Source: Aurantiacibacter rhizosphaerae
GTDB lineage: Bacteria; Pseudomonadota; Alphaproteobacteria; Sphingomonadales; Sphingomonadaceae
Reading direction: 5' to 3'
NCBI RefSeq assembly: GCF_009807005.1
Contig: NZ_WUBR01000002.1
Span: 248,001 to 312,000 of the forward strand
Length of the DNA stretch: 64,000 bases
The notes beneath the pieces were generated by a model. It was not told the origin of the DNA. It worked only from the letters and a program-made list of their open reading frames with translations, and did no database searches. Of the stretch, positions 27,173 to 36,354 are shown in pieces; positions within the stretch are counted from its first letter, which is position 1; the number at the start of each line of letters is the position of its first letter. A program made the position numbers and the translations under genes.

Positions 27173-27694
27173 TCAGGTGGCACGCGTGTTAGGGCTGGTC
27201 GCTCCTGCAAAATTCACCAGTACATCATAGGCTGCAGGATCGGCGACTCCTGCCAGCTTGAACCCGTTTCGCAGCAGGAAAGCATGCTCCACGATCCGGG
27301 CCTGCTGTTCGATGCCATATCTGGTCAGCGGCCAGCCGGGTTTCAGCGTGTAGTCATAGCTGGCCCACGGCATGCGATTGAGCACAAGATACCATTCGCC
27401 GCGCGTCTGCGTTTGCCAGACATGCGTCATCTCGTGGATGAAGAGTGCCTGGCGACGCACGGGCGCAGTGGCGAAGTCCTCGCAATAGGCCTGGCCCAGC
27501 GGGTGGAAATGGATGTGCCCGCGCGGGGCCATGGTGATGCGCCTGGGCTGGAAAAAGGCCCATTTCCTGCGCCTTATGCGAACCTTCGCATAATCGATGG
27601 CATCGCCAAACATGCTGCGGGCAAGCGCGATTTCCCCGTCGCTCAACGGCCGTTCGCCGCCGATCGGGCAGGCAGTCGCGCTTGCCTCGCTCAC
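27173..27694 (-). CDS. HExxH putative zinc protein ('vgr-related' family)
   Basis: 173 residues from a GTG at 27694, chosen because GAGGA lies 4 nt upstream. ATG starts at 27736 or 27757 would add 14 or 21 residues and overlap the preceding copper-chaperone gene. The core has HEMTHVWQ, a zincin-type HExxH motif, with downstream EQQARIVEHAF that could supply a third ligand. I recall sphingomonad homologues labelled 'vgr related protein' and similarity to DUF4157 domains found in secretion-system effectors, but no secretion genes are here. No signal peptide. Function unknown. Confidence 0.75.
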   Translation of the reverse strand: MSEASATACPIGGERPLSDGEIALARSMFGDAIDYAKVRIRRRKWAFFQPRRITMAPRGHIHFHPLGQAYCEDFATAPVRRQALFIHEMTHVWQTQTRGEWYLVLNRMPWASYDYTLKPGWPLTRYGIEQQARIVEHAFLLRNGFKLAGVADPAAYDVLVNFAGATSPNTRAT

Positions 27695-27716
27695 ATTGTC
27701 CTCATGCCAGCTGGCA

Positions 27717-28268
27717 TTATTCCGCGTGATCCATACCATCGTGCTCGCCTTCGGCATGGTTCATCGGCTCGTCTCCCGCGGCGCGAACTTCCACGGGGAA
27801 GCTGCACTTGTCGCCGCCAACAAAGGTCAGCGTGGTTTCTGTCTCTGATCCGACTTCCAGCGGTTCCTGCGGCTCCATCGCCATCACGTGCAAGGAGCCG
27901 GGCTCGAATTTCACGGTTTCCCCGGCGGGCACATCCAGCTGCATCAGCTCATCCATGGAAGGCTGCAGGTTCCATTCGCCCATCTGGTGCAATTGTGCGC
28001 TGCCAAAGCCCATTACGCTGGCGGAGCGTATCATGCGGCTGGTGGCGCCGGTGTTCTCCAGATCGAAATAGACCGCTGCCGGATTGCCTTCCACCGCGCC
28101 AAGCGCCAGCCAGCCGTTCGTTACCGCCACGCCGGGCGCACAGTCCGTATCTGCCGTGGCTTGCGTATCCTGCGGCGCTTCCTGCGTCGCCTCCCCACCG
28201 CAGGCCGTAAGAACGAGCGCGAGGCCCAGCGACATCATGCTTGCCGAAATGCTCTTGGTAATCATCAT
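27717..28268 (-). CDS. PCu(A)C-type periplasmic copper chaperone
   Basis: 183 residues. Lipoprotein signal with ACGG (Cys23), then a PCu(A)C cupredoxin-like domain with the copper site pattern H-x-M ... M ... PAGETVKFEPG ... H-V-M-A-M. The tail is rich in His, Met and acidic residues (PMNHAEGEHDGMDHAE), a second likely copper site. It should deliver Cu(I) to cytochrome oxidase CuA. Start at the ATG 28268 after GGAAGGG; an upstream extension lacks the signal peptide at its N-terminus. Confidence 0.9.
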   Translation of the reverse strand: MMITKSISASMMSLGLALVLTACGGEATQEAPQDTQATADTDCAPGVAVTNGWLALGAVEGNPAAVYFDLENTGATSRMIRSASVMGFGSAQLHQMGEWNLQPSMDELMQLDVPAGETVKFEPGSLHVMAMEPQEPLEVGSETETTLTFVGGDKCSFPVEVRAAGDEPMNHAEGEHDGMDHAE

Positions 28269-28312
28269 AAACCCTTCCGAAAGAATGCGTCGATTTCTAG
28301 AGAGCGCAGTCC

Positions 28313-28340
28313 CTTGTGCCAAGCGAAAGCGCACCTATAT
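28313..28340 (+). promoter_or_regulatory. Probable RpoH (sigma-32) promoter of dnaKJ
   Basis: CTTGTG at 28313-28318, 15 nt, then CCTATAT at 28334-28340. This resembles alphaproteobacterial heat-shock promoters (CTTG ... CCTATAT-type -10). It lies 99 bp before the dnaK ATG. Assigned by eye. Confidence 0.5.
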
Positions 28341-28439
28341 CCGCCCTCGATACACAGCTTTTATCGAGTTGCGGCATGGGTCTTGCCGGTATCGGGAGGC
28401 CGAACACGCAACGTCCAACACTGAAAGAGATGGGGAATT

Positions 28440-30377
28440 ATGAGTAAGATTATCGGTATCGACCTTGGCACCACCAACAGCTGCGTCGCCGTGATGGAAG
28501 GCGGCAAGGCCAAGGTTATCGAAAATTCCGAAGGCGCGCGCACCACGCCGTCTATCGTGGCATTCACCAAGGATGACGAGCGCCTGATCGGCCAGCCGGC
28601 AAAGCGCCAGGCCGTCACCAATCCGGACAACACCCTGTTCGCTATCAAGCGCCTGATCGGTCGTCCGTTCAACGATCCGACCACCAAGAAGGACATGGAT
28701 CTTGTTCCCTATGACATCGTCAAGGGCAAGAACGGCGATGCATGGGTGGAAGCTGGCGGACAGGAATATTCGCCCAGCCAGATTTCCGCCTTCATCCTGC
28801 AGAAGATGAAGGAAACCGCCGAGAGCTATCTTGGCGAGACGGTTACCAAGGCCGTGATCACCGTTCCTGCATACTTCAACGATGCGCAGCGCCAGGCGAC
28901 CAAGGACGCCGGCCAGATCGCCGGTCTTGAAGTAGAGCGCATCATCAATGAGCCGACTGCGGCTGCGCTGGCCTATGGCATGGACAAGGACGACGGCAAG
29001 ACCATCGCCGTTTATGACCTTGGCGGCGGTACGTTCGACGTTTCCGTCCTCGAAATCGGTGACGGCGTGTTCGAAGTGAAGTCGACCAATGGCGATACTT
29101 TCCTGGGCGGCGAAGATTTCGACAACGTGATCGTCGATTACTTGGCAGAGCAGTTCAAATCGAAGGAAAACATGGACCTGAAGACCGACAAGCTCGCTCT
29201 TCAGCGCCTGAAGGAAGCTGCCGAAAAGGCCAAGATCGAGCTTTCCAGCTCGCAGACCACGGAAGTGAACCTGCCCTTCATCACTGCGCGCATGGAAGGT
29301 GGCTCGTCCACGCCATTGCACCTGGTGGAAACCATCAGCCGTTCCAAGCTGGAGCAGCTGGTTGGTGATCTGATCAAGCGTACGCTGGAGCCGTGCAAAA
29401 AGGCACTGGCCGATGCCGGTGTCGACAAGAGCGGCATCGATGAAGTGATCCTGGTGGGCGGTATGACCCGCATGCCCAAGGTTCGCGAGATCGTGGAAGA
29501 GTTCTTCGGGTCCAAGCCGCACACCGGCGTGAACCCCGATGAAGTCGTGGCCATGGGCGCTGCCATTCAGGCCGGCGTTCTGCAGGGCGACGTGAAGGAT
29601 GTTCTGCTGCTGGACGTTACCCCGCTGTCGCTGGGTATCGAAACGCTGGGCGGCGTGTTCACCCGCATGATCGACCGCAACACCACCATCCCCACCAAGA
29701 AGGCGCAGGTCTACTCGACTGCCGAGGATAACCAGGGCGCCGTGACGATCCGCGTGTTCCAGGGTGAGCGTGAGATGGCGGCCGACAACAAGATGCTGGG
29801 CCAGTTCGATCTGGTGGGCATCCCGTCCGCTCCGCGCGGCGTTCCGCAGATCGAGGTTACCTTCGATATCGACGCCAACGGCATCGTGAACGTGTCCGCC
29901 AAGGACAAGGGCACGGGCAAGGAACAGCAGATCCGCATCCAGGCATCGGGCGGTCTTTCGGACTCCGATATCGACCAGATGGTGCAGGATGCCGAAAAGT
30001 TCGCCGAAGAGGACAAGAAGCGCCGCGAGGCTGCCGAAGTCCGCAACAATCTCGATAGCATGGTCCACGCGACCGAGAAGCAGCTGGAAGAGAATGGCGA
30101 CAAGGTTGACGCAAGCCTGAAGGGCGAAGTCGAGACCGCCGTTTCCGAAGCGAAGGAAGCTCTGGAAGGCGACGATCTGGATGCCATGAAGGCCAAGAGC
30201 GATGCCCTGACGCAGGCCGCCATGAAAATGGGCCAGGCCATCTACGAGACGGATCAGGCATCCGGCGCAGATGCCGCTGCCGACGCCGCGGCATCCGAAG
30301 ACACCGCTTCTCCCGCCGAGGAAGAAGAGGTTGTCGATGCCGAGTTCACCGAAGTGGACGAAGACAACAAGTCCTGA
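28440..30377 (+). CDS. dnaK: Chaperone DnaK (Hsp70)
   Basis: 645 residues. ATPase domain with [15 protein letters not shown] at the N-terminus, phosphate loops [17 protein letters not shown] and [12 protein letters not shown], linker [16 protein letters not shown], substrate-binding domain and an acidic C-terminal tail ending in [15 protein letters not shown]-type sequence. Works with DnaJ and GrpE, both present. Strong GGGGAA ribosome-binding site. Codon use looks optimised, as expected for an abundant protein. Confidence 0.98.
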   Translation: MSKIIGIDLGTTNSCVAVMEGGKAKVIENSEGARTTPSIVAFTKDDERLIGQPAKRQAVTNPDNTLFAIKRLIGRPFNDPTTKKDMDLVPYDIVKGKNGDAWVEAGGQEYSPSQISAFILQKMKETAESYLGETVTKAVITVPAYFNDAQRQATKDAGQIAGLEVERIINEPTAAALAYGMDKDDGKTIAVYDLGGGTFDVSVLEIGDGVFEVKSTNGDTFLGGEDFDNVIVDYLAEQFKSKENMDLKTDKLALQRLKEAAEKAKIELSSSQTTEVNLPFITARMEGGSSTPLHLVETISRSKLEQLVGDLIKRTLEPCKKALADAGVDKSGIDEVILVGGMTRMPKVREIVEEFFGSKPHTGVNPDEVVAMGAAIQAGVLQGDVKDVLLLDVTPLSLGIETLGGVFTRMIDRNTTIPTKKAQVYSTAEDNQGAVTIRVFQGEREMAADNKMLGQFDLVGIPSAPRGVPQIEVTFDIDANGIVNVSAKDKGTGKEQQIRIQASGGLSDSDIDQMVQDAEKFAEEDKKRREAAEVRNNLDSMVHATEKQLEENGDKVDASLKGEVETAVSEAKEALEGDDLDAMKAKSDALTQAAMKMGQAIYETDQASGADAAADAAASEDTASPAEEEEVVDAEFTEVDEDNKS

Positions 30378-30394
30378 GTGGTGTAATAATGGAC

Positions 30395-30440
30395 AAACCA
30401 GCCGCCATCGACGCAACATGCGCCGGTGGCGGTGCGGTTT
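30395..30440 (+). other. Imperfect hairpin between dnaK and dnaJ
   Basis: AAACC-A-GCCGCCA (30395-30407) can pair with 30427-30440 (5+2+5 bp, one bulged A on the left and a two-base bulge on the right), loop 19 nt. The stem ends 12 nt before the dnaJ ATG. It could reduce DnaJ output relative to DnaK or protect the dnaK mRNA 3' end. Confidence 0.3.
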
Positions 30441-30452
30441 GGGGGTTCACGA

Positions 30453-31583
30453 ATGTCTGCGACTGAAGTCGATTTCTACGAATTGCTGGGTGTTACCCGG
30501 AACGCCGATGGCGCGACGGTAAAATCCGCCTATCGCAAGATGGCGATGAAGTATCACCCGGATCGCAATCCCGGAGATGCTGAGGCGGAGGCCAGGTTCA
30601 AGGCCTGCAGCGCCGCCTACGAAGTGCTGAAAGACCCGCAAAAACGCGCAGCCTATGATCGTTATGGCCATGATGCATTCCAGCAGGGCATGGGTGGCGG
30701 CGGCGGCCAGGGCGGCGCGGAATTCAGCGATATCGGCGATATCTTCGAAACCATCTTCGGCAGCGCCTTTGGCGGCGGAAATGGCGGCGGACATGCCCGC
30801 GCACGGCGCGGCGCGGATCTTCGCTACGATATGCAGATCAGCATGGAGGATGCCTTCCACGGCAAGTCTTCCGAAATCACTGTTGAAGTGGCGCGCACAT
30901 GCGACACCTGCGAAGGCTCCGGCGCGGAACCGGGCACCGGCAAGCGCCGTTGTGATCTGTGCCACGGCCACGGCAAGGTCCGTGCGCAACAAGGCCTCTT
31001 CGTAGTCGAACGCCCATGCCCCAACTGCAGCGGGCGTGGTGAGGTTCTGGAACAGGCTTGTTCAAACTGCCGCGGCGAAGGCCGGGTTGATCGGGAGCAG
31101 GTTCTCGAAGTCGAGATTCCGCCGGGCGTCGACAATGGCACGCGCATTCGCCTTTCCGGCAAGGGCGAGGCTGGCCCTATGGGCGCGCCTCCGGGCGATC
31201 TCTACATCTTCGTCCATATCAAGGAACATCGCGTGTTCCAGCGTGAAGGCACGGCGCTGTTCACGCGCGTTCCGATCAGCTTCACGGCTGCTGCGCTTGG
31301 CGACACGATCGAAATTCCGGGCCTCGATGGCGAATCCCACGCTATTGAAATTCCCGCAGGCATCCAGTCCGGCAAGCAGTTGCGCAAGCGCGGTGCGGGC
31401 ATGCCTGTGCTGCAAGGGCGCGGGCGCGGCGATCTGGTGGTGGAACTGATGGTGGAAACGCCCACCAAGCTATCTGCGCGCCAAAAGGAAATCCTGCGGG
31501 AATTCCGTGAAACGGAAACCGGCGATGAATGCCCGGAAAGCCGCGGCTTCTTCAACAAGCTGAAGGATGTGCTGGGAAGCTAG
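30453..31583 (+). CDS. dnaJ: Chaperone DnaJ (Hsp40)
   Basis: 376 residues: J domain with YHPDRNPGD (HPD motif near 32), Gly-rich region (about 75-110), zinc domain with four CxxCxGxG repeats (CDTCEGSG, CDLCHGHG, CPNCSGRG, CSNCRGEG), then the C-terminal substrate-binding domains. Start at ATG 30453 (MSATEVDFYELLG). Its stop is only 3 bp from the convergent patatin gene. Confidence 0.97.
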   Translation: MSATEVDFYELLGVTRNADGATVKSAYRKMAMKYHPDRNPGDAEAEARFKACSAAYEVLKDPQKRAAYDRYGHDAFQQGMGGGGGQGGAEFSDIGDIFETIFGSAFGGGNGGGHARARRGADLRYDMQISMEDAFHGKSSEITVEVARTCDTCEGSGAEPGTGKRRCDLCHGHGKVRAQQGLFVVERPCPNCSGRGEVLEQACSNCRGEGRVDREQVLEVEIPPGVDNGTRIRLSGKGEAGPMGAPPGDLYIFVHIKEHRVFQREGTALFTRVPISFTAAALGDTIEIPGLDGESHAIEIPAGIQSGKQLRKRGAGMPVLQGRGRGDLVVELMVETPTKLSARQKEILREFRETETGDECPESRGFFNKLKDVLGS

Positions 31584-31586
31584 GCC

Positions 31587-33905
31587 TCAGCCTTCGCCCA
31601 GTTTGCGGATAATTTCTTCGCGCAGGGATGAGACCAGTGCCGGCTTGCAATTGTCGCGCTGGTCTTCCTCGTCGCAGATCGCCAGAAACGCGTCGCGCTT
31701 TATGGCGAGGCACTCCGCCTGGTCAAAGCCGCCGGGCACCGTGGAGCAGACAAGATCCACCATCCGCTCCGCCCCGTGCAGGCGGCCCCACAGGTAATCG
31801 TTCTCACGATAGGCGCGGCTGAAGAATGCGCCGAAGTTGAAGAACTCCGTTCCCCGCAGTGTCGCCGCCGTGCCGCCATCGCGGATGGCCGTGGCGTCTT
31901 CGGGACTGATGCGATCAACCTTTACCGGGTCAAACTCCGTCAAGCCTTCGTTGCGTAGCAGGGGCAGGGTGGAAACGTCGTAAAACGGGAAGCCGAGGTA
32001 AGCGAGCAGCACCCTGCGGCGCAGATCCTTCGGCATGGCAGCCAGGGCTTCGCACAAGACTTCTTCCGCCGCCTCGTCCGTTTCACGCAGTGCGCGCCGC
32101 TGCGCCAGCGTATCGAGAAACACGCCCGGCTGCGCCACGACATCTGCCGCAATTTCGGCAAAGTCTGCGCCAAGATTGTCCGGGTCTTCCTTTGCAAAAT
32201 ACAGGGTGAGGGCGCGATAAACCGCATCGCGCGCATCCTGCAGCCCTTCATCGGGGATATCGGGGTCAAGCTCCCAATCGCGGGACAAGCGGCGCGCCAA
32301 GAGGCGCAGGCGGCGGATGCGAAACGCCAGATCGTGATCACGGAAAAAGGTGATCGCCAGATCGCTTGCGCCACCGCCCTTGGCCGCGCTCAGGCTGGCC
32401 ATATCGCGCGCGTCGATTTCTTCCCGCAGGCTGGAGGCGATTTCCGGCGCGCTGGGCATGCCGGCACGGCCTGCCGCCTTGCGCGCCAGATCCGCCAGCC
32501 TGTCCAATATACCGCTCAGTTTCGCCTGTGCGTAGGAATGGAAGGCATAGCCCGCGCTTTCAGCAGCTGCCTGCTGCGCCCGCCCGCGCCAGGCCGCCAG
32601 ACGTTTTCTGGTGGGCCGATCCAGAAACAATGTTCGCCCGAACAGCTTGTCTACCGCGCCTTCCACTTCGGGACGCAGGGCCGCCACCATCTTGCGCAGC
32701 TTTTCCGCCTCGCGGGTCTGCTGCTCCAGCACTTCCAGATTGTCCCTGATCGGTTGCTCTCGCGGAATCGCGGACAGCGAACCGGCAATCGCGCCAAAGA
32801 AGCTGACCGGCTTGGGCGTTTCACTTTCCTCCAGTCGCGGGCGTCGCGGGGATGGGTCGATATAGACGAACCGCCGGTCCACTTCGCGCTGGGCGGGGCG
32901 CACTGTCAGCGCCCTGATCGCGCCTTCGAAGGGGGCATTGTTGAGCACTGATCCATCCACCAGCGCCACGTGGTCCATCGTGCCGCGCTCTACATGCGTG
33001 GGCATCACGCGGCGCAGGAACTGATCCTTGCCCTGCCAATCGCCACCGCAAACCGCGTCAATCTCTGCAATGCGAAGGGGAGGGAAAGCGCCGGGAAAGC
33101 TGGCCGTGGCACGCGCTGCCAAAGTCAATTCGCACAATTGCGCCAAATCATGCCCACCCTCGCGCGGCGTGTTCGCGCGGAAACCGATTGGCATGCGGTG
33201 CTCTGTTTCCTCCACCTGCGACGGGCTGTTGAGCCGCAGGGTTTCCAGCCTTCCGCGAAAATCCGTCGCCGTCACCATTAGATCCAGCGGATGCCGGGAG
33301 GGAAGCAGCGGTTCCTCGGCCCCACCTTCGGACATCGCCATCAGTGCGCGGTGGATCAGGCGGCTGAAGCCGGAGCCGGAGAAAGGCGGCTCAAACCAGC
33401 GTCCGCGCACCAGGCTGGAAATCTTGGCGCGCACTTCGGTGCGGGTTTCGGCGGCGACCGTTTCGGAAACCGTGTTGCCCGGTGCCCGCGTCAGATACCA
33501 GACGATGGGCCGCATGTAGACGCGCGCTGCCGGAGACCATGGGCGCGCCTCTGGCTCCACCAGCTTTTCCACATCGGCATTGTTCAGCCACAATTCCGTC
33601 AGCGGCTCCAGACTGCGGCCAGAATGCACCGCCTGCGCCAGGAACACGGCGTTGATCCCGCCCGCGCTGGCACCGGTGATGATATCGGGCAGCACGCGCA
33701 GGCGGATGCCCCGCTCAGCCTCGATCCGCTCCAGCAGGGAGAGATACACCGCCTCGACCCCGTCCACGCTTTCTTGCCCGGCCGCGTGGAATGCGCGGCT
33801 GGCGCGGGCCAGCTTCCATACCTCCTTGGTGACGCCGTGCATGTATACCGCCAGGCTGACACCGCCATAGCAGACCAATGCAATCCTGAGTTCTTTCTGC
33901 TGCAT
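31587..33905 (-). CDS. Large patatin-like phospholipase
   Basis: About 772 residues. The patatin core is N-terminal: oxyanion region CYGGVSLAVYMHGV (about 13-26), nucleophile elbow GASAGG with Ser81, and the Asp of DGSVLNN at 318; these form the Ser-Asp dyad. The 400-residue C-terminal part is helical and charged and resembles DUF3376-type extensions of bacterial patatin proteins. No signal peptide. Probably a phospholipid or lysophospholipid acyl hydrolase; the physiological role is not known. GTG at 33908 directly precedes the ATG used. Confidence 0.87.
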   Translation of the reverse strand: MQQKELRIALVCYGGVSLAVYMHGVTKEVWKLARASRAFHAAGQESVDGVEAVYLSLLERIEAERGIRLRVLPDIITGASAGGINAVFLAQAVHSGRSLEPLTELWLNNADVEKLVEPEARPWSPAARVYMRPIVWYLTRAPGNTVSETVAAETRTEVRAKISSLVRGRWFEPPFSGSGFSRLIHRALMAMSEGGAEEPLLPSRHPLDLMVTATDFRGRLETLRLNSPSQVEETEHRMPIGFRANTPREGGHDLAQLCELTLAARATASFPGAFPPLRIAEIDAVCGGDWQGKDQFLRRVMPTHVERGTMDHVALVDGSVLNNAPFEGAIRALTVRPAQREVDRRFVYIDPSPRRPRLEESETPKPVSFFGAIAGSLSAIPREQPIRDNLEVLEQQTREAEKLRKMVAALRPEVEGAVDKLFGRTLFLDRPTRKRLAAWRGRAQQAAAESAGYAFHSYAQAKLSGILDRLADLARKAAGRAGMPSAPEIASSLREEIDARDMASLSAAKGGGASDLAITFFRDHDLAFRIRRLRLLARRLSRDWELDPDIPDEGLQDARDAVYRALTLYFAKEDPDNLGADFAEIAADVVAQPGVFLDTLAQRRALRETDEAAEEVLCEALAAMPKDLRRRVLLAYLGFPFYDVSTLPLLRNEGLTEFDPVKVDRISPEDATAIRDGGTAATLRGTEFFNFGAFFSRAYRENDYLWGRLHGAERMVDLVCSTVPGGFDQAECLAIKRDAFLAICDEEDQRDNCKPALVSSLREEIIRKLGEG

Positions 33906-33997
33906 CACACATGCTGATGGCAGAACCGCGCGGCTCTGGCCAGATGCGCTGTCAGCAGCGCTTGCGTTCCGCTTTCGTTCCGGTTAGCAGTTGACGC

Positions 33998-35365
33998 ATG
34001 GCAAAGCCGAAAAAGCGTTTCATCTGCACCGAATGCGGCAGTGTGTCCTCTCGTTGGCAGGGGCAATGCGGCGATTGTTCCCAGTGGAACACGCTGGAGG
34101 AAGATGTTCCCGAAACAGCCTTTGCCGCCAAGCATCACCTGGCAAGCGGGGGCAGGGCCATCGCGTTTGAATCGCTGGACGCGCCGACCAAGCCGCTGGA
34201 GCGCCGGACGACCGGCATTGCCGAATTTGATCGCGCGCTGGGCGGCGGACTGGTGCCTGGCGCGGCGATTTTGATGGGCGGCGAACCGGGCATCGGCAAA
34301 TCCACGCTGCTGTTGCAGGCTGCGGCCAAGATTTCGCAGGCAGGCGGAACAGCCGTGTATGTCAGCGGGGAAGAGGCGACCGGACAGGTGCGCATGCGCG
34401 CCGCGCGGCTGGGCCTTTCCAAGGCGCCGCTGAAACTGGCGGCAGCGACTTCGGTTCGCGATATTCTCACGACTTTGGGGCAGGGCGATCCGCCCGATTT
34501 GCTGGTGGTGGATTCCATCCAGACCATGCATTCCGACATGATCGAAGGCGCGCCCGGCACCGTCAGCCAGGTGCGCGCATCGGCCTTTGAACTGATCCGC
34601 TTTGCCAAGGAACGCGGCACCGCGCTGGTGCTGGTTGGCCATGTGACAAAGGATGGAAACATCGCCGGCCCGCGCGTGCTGGAGCATATGGTGGATACGG
34701 TGATGAGCTTCGAGGGGGAACGCAGCCACCAGTATCGCATCCTGCGCTGCCTGAAGAACCGCTTTGGCGCGGTGGACGAAATCGGCGTTTTCGCGATGGA
34801 AGGGCATGGGCTGGACGAGGTGGGCAATCCTTCCTCGCTGTTCCTTTCCGGCAGGGATGAACCCATTGCCGGGGCCGCCGTTTTCCCCGCACTGGAGGGC
34901 ACGCGCCCCGTTCTGGTAGAGATACAAGCGCTGATCGTGCGCCTGCAATCGGGCGCTACCCCGCGCCGTGCGGTGGTGGGATGGGACAGCGGACGTCTGG
35001 CGATGTTGCTGGCGGTGATGGAATCGCGCTGCGGCCTCAGCTTTTCGACGGCGGAGGTCTATCTGAACGTTGCAGGGGGATATCGGCTGTCCGATCCGGC
35101 GGCGGACCTTGCCGTGGCTGCCGCGCTGATCAGCGCGTTGGCCGACAAGCCGCTGGCCGCCAATGCCGTGTGGTTCGGCGAAGTCGCCCTTTCCGGAGAA
35201 ATTCGCCCCGTCGCGCATGGCAATCTGCGCCAGAAAGAGGCGGCAAAACTGGGCTTTGGCAAGGCTTTCGGGCCCGCAGACGGAGGGCAAAACGTGCCTG
35301 GCTTGCGATACGCAGATGTGGGCGCCGTGACGTCACTCGTTGACCGTGTGATGTCATCGGCATAA
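33998..35365 (+). CDS. radA: DNA repair protein RadA
   Basis: 455 residues. Zinc finger with CTECG and CGDC (about residues 10-28), RecA-like ATPase with Walker A GEPGIGKST near 93, the RadA-specific KNRFG motif, and a Lon-like C-terminal domain. RadA is a branch-migration helicase that assists RecA recombination. 12 bp before the CvpA-like gene, the usual alphaproteobacterial pairing. Confidence 0.97.
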   Translation: MAKPKKRFICTECGSVSSRWQGQCGDCSQWNTLEEDVPETAFAAKHHLASGGRAIAFESLDAPTKPLERRTTGIAEFDRALGGGLVPGAAILMGGEPGIGKSTLLLQAAAKISQAGGTAVYVSGEEATGQVRMRAARLGLSKAPLKLAAATSVRDILTTLGQGDPPDLLVVDSIQTMHSDMIEGAPGTVSQVRASAFELIRFAKERGTALVLVGHVTKDGNIAGPRVLEHMVDTVMSFEGERSHQYRILRCLKNRFGAVDEIGVFAMEGHGLDEVGNPSSLFLSGRDEPIAGAAVFPALEGTRPVLVEIQALIVRLQSGATPRRAVVGWDSGRLAMLLAVMESRCGLSFSTAEVYLNVAGGYRLSDPAADLAVAAALISALADKPLAANAVWFGEVALSGEIRPVAHGNLRQKEAAKLGFGKAFGPADGGQNVPGLRYADVGAVTSLVDRVMSSA

Positions 35366-35377
35366 ATCCATCGGCAG

Positions 35378-35893
35378 ATGACGGGATTTGATCTCATTGT
35401 GCTGCTGATCGTGGGGGTCGGCGCAATCGGGGGGTTTCTGCGCGGTTTCGTGCAGGAGGTGCTTTCCGTTGCCGCATGGATACTGGCCATCTTCGCCATC
35501 CGGTTCCTGCATACAGACCTTACGGCAGCCATCCTGGATTTCATGGGTTCGCCCATCACGGCATCGATACTGGCCTTCGCCCTGCTGCTGCTGATCCCAT
35601 ATGCCGCCATGAAACTGATCTCCAGCATTGCCGGACGCACCAGCCGCAATTCTGTGCTTGGCCCGGTTGATCGTGTGCTGGGCTTTGCCTTCGGGGCGTT
35701 GAAAGGCATGCTGATCGTAGTGGTGGCGTTCTCCCTGCTGGTTCTGGGGTATGACACCGTCTGGGGATCGAAAGGGCGTCCGGTTTGGATCGCCGAGGCG
35801 CGGACATACCAACTGGTGGATGCCGGTTCACGCGCCATGGTGCAGATCATAGAGGAGCGCCGCGCGCGCCTTCTTGAAGAAGAGGCGGAATGA
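35378..35893 (+). CDS. CvpA family membrane protein
   Basis: 171 residues. Four hydrophobic segments within the first 120 residues (opening MTGFDLIVLLIVGVGAIGG, GFLRGFVQEVLSVAAW), a loop with GRTSRNSVLGPVDRVLG and a charged cytosolic tail. CvpA was named for colicin V production; recent work links the family to bile or envelope-stress tolerance. TGA overlaps the ATG of the next gene. Confidence 0.9.
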   Translation: MTGFDLIVLLIVGVGAIGGFLRGFVQEVLSVAAWILAIFAIRFLHTDLTAAILDFMGSPITASILAFALLLLIPYAAMKLISSIAGRTSRNSVLGPVDRVLGFAFGALKGMLIVVVAFSLLVLGYDTVWGSKGRPVWIAEARTYQLVDAGSRAMVQIIEERRARLLEEEAE

Positions 35894-36321
35894 GCGCGGA
35901 ACGGCTTTACACGCCGCAAATGCTTTCCGCTGCCGTGGAACTGGCCAATTTCCCGCCGCTGCAAACCGCACGATTGCACGGGTCCGCACGCGCACCCGCA
36001 TGCGGTTCCACGCTGGAGATGGGCCTTGATCTGGACGAGGGCGGCGCGATTGCCGCCATCGGCATGAAGGTGCGCGCCTGTGCGGTGGGGCAGGCAGCCG
36101 CCGCCATCTTCGCGCGCCACGCCGCCGGGCGAACCGCGCAGGAAATCGGCGAAACTCTCGATGGCCTGACGGCGTGGCTGGAACAGTACGGCGCCATGCC
36201 CGCCTGGCCGGACCTAAGCCTGATAGCGCCCGCGCGCGATTATCGCGGGCGGCACGGTGCCATGCTTCTGCCGTGGAATGCCGCGGCGGCGGCTCTTTCC
36301 AGCACGGCAAACGCACGCTAA
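35890..36321 (+). CDS. NifU/IscU-like iron-sulfur scaffold, degenerate
   Basis: 143 residues of the NifU N-terminal/IscU fold. Two of the usual three cluster cysteines remain: Cys38 in ARAPACGS and Cys64 in RACAVGQA. The third, expected five residues before the Trp of LLPW, is Ala124 (RHGAMLLPW). The Asp next to the first Cys in classic IscU (CGD) is Ser here. So it may bind a cluster differently or have another role. Coupled to the CvpA-like gene by ATGA overlap. Confidence 0.8.
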   Translation: MSAERLYTPQMLSAAVELANFPPLQTARLHGSARAPACGSTLEMGLDLDEGGAIAAIGMKVRACAVGQAAAAIFARHAAGRTAQEIGETLDGLTAWLEQYGAMPAWPDLSLIAPARDYRGRHGAMLLPWNAAAAALSSTANAR

Positions 36322-36340
36322 CGAACGACTTTGGCCAGTT

Positions 36341-36349
36341 GGGGGGGGG
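36341..36349 (+). repeat. G9 homopolymer in the ribosome-binding site
   Basis: Nine consecutive G, followed by AG, directly before the MFS start at 36355. The tract supplies the Shine-Dalgarno, and slippage would change its spacing. Confidence 0.7.
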
Positions 36350-36354
36350 AGCAC

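Noticed and set aside
28335-30419. A 694-codon open frame antisense to dnaK
   Set aside because: It mirrors dnaK codon structure, has no recognisable domain, and dnaK on the other strand is certain. Long antisense frames are expected in GC-rich genes.
33905-35290. A 461-codon frame antisense to radA, and similar long frames opposite rnr (44820-46625) and the carboxypeptidase (55899-57140)
   Set aside because: All lie over well-supported genes on the other strand and show no homology pattern.
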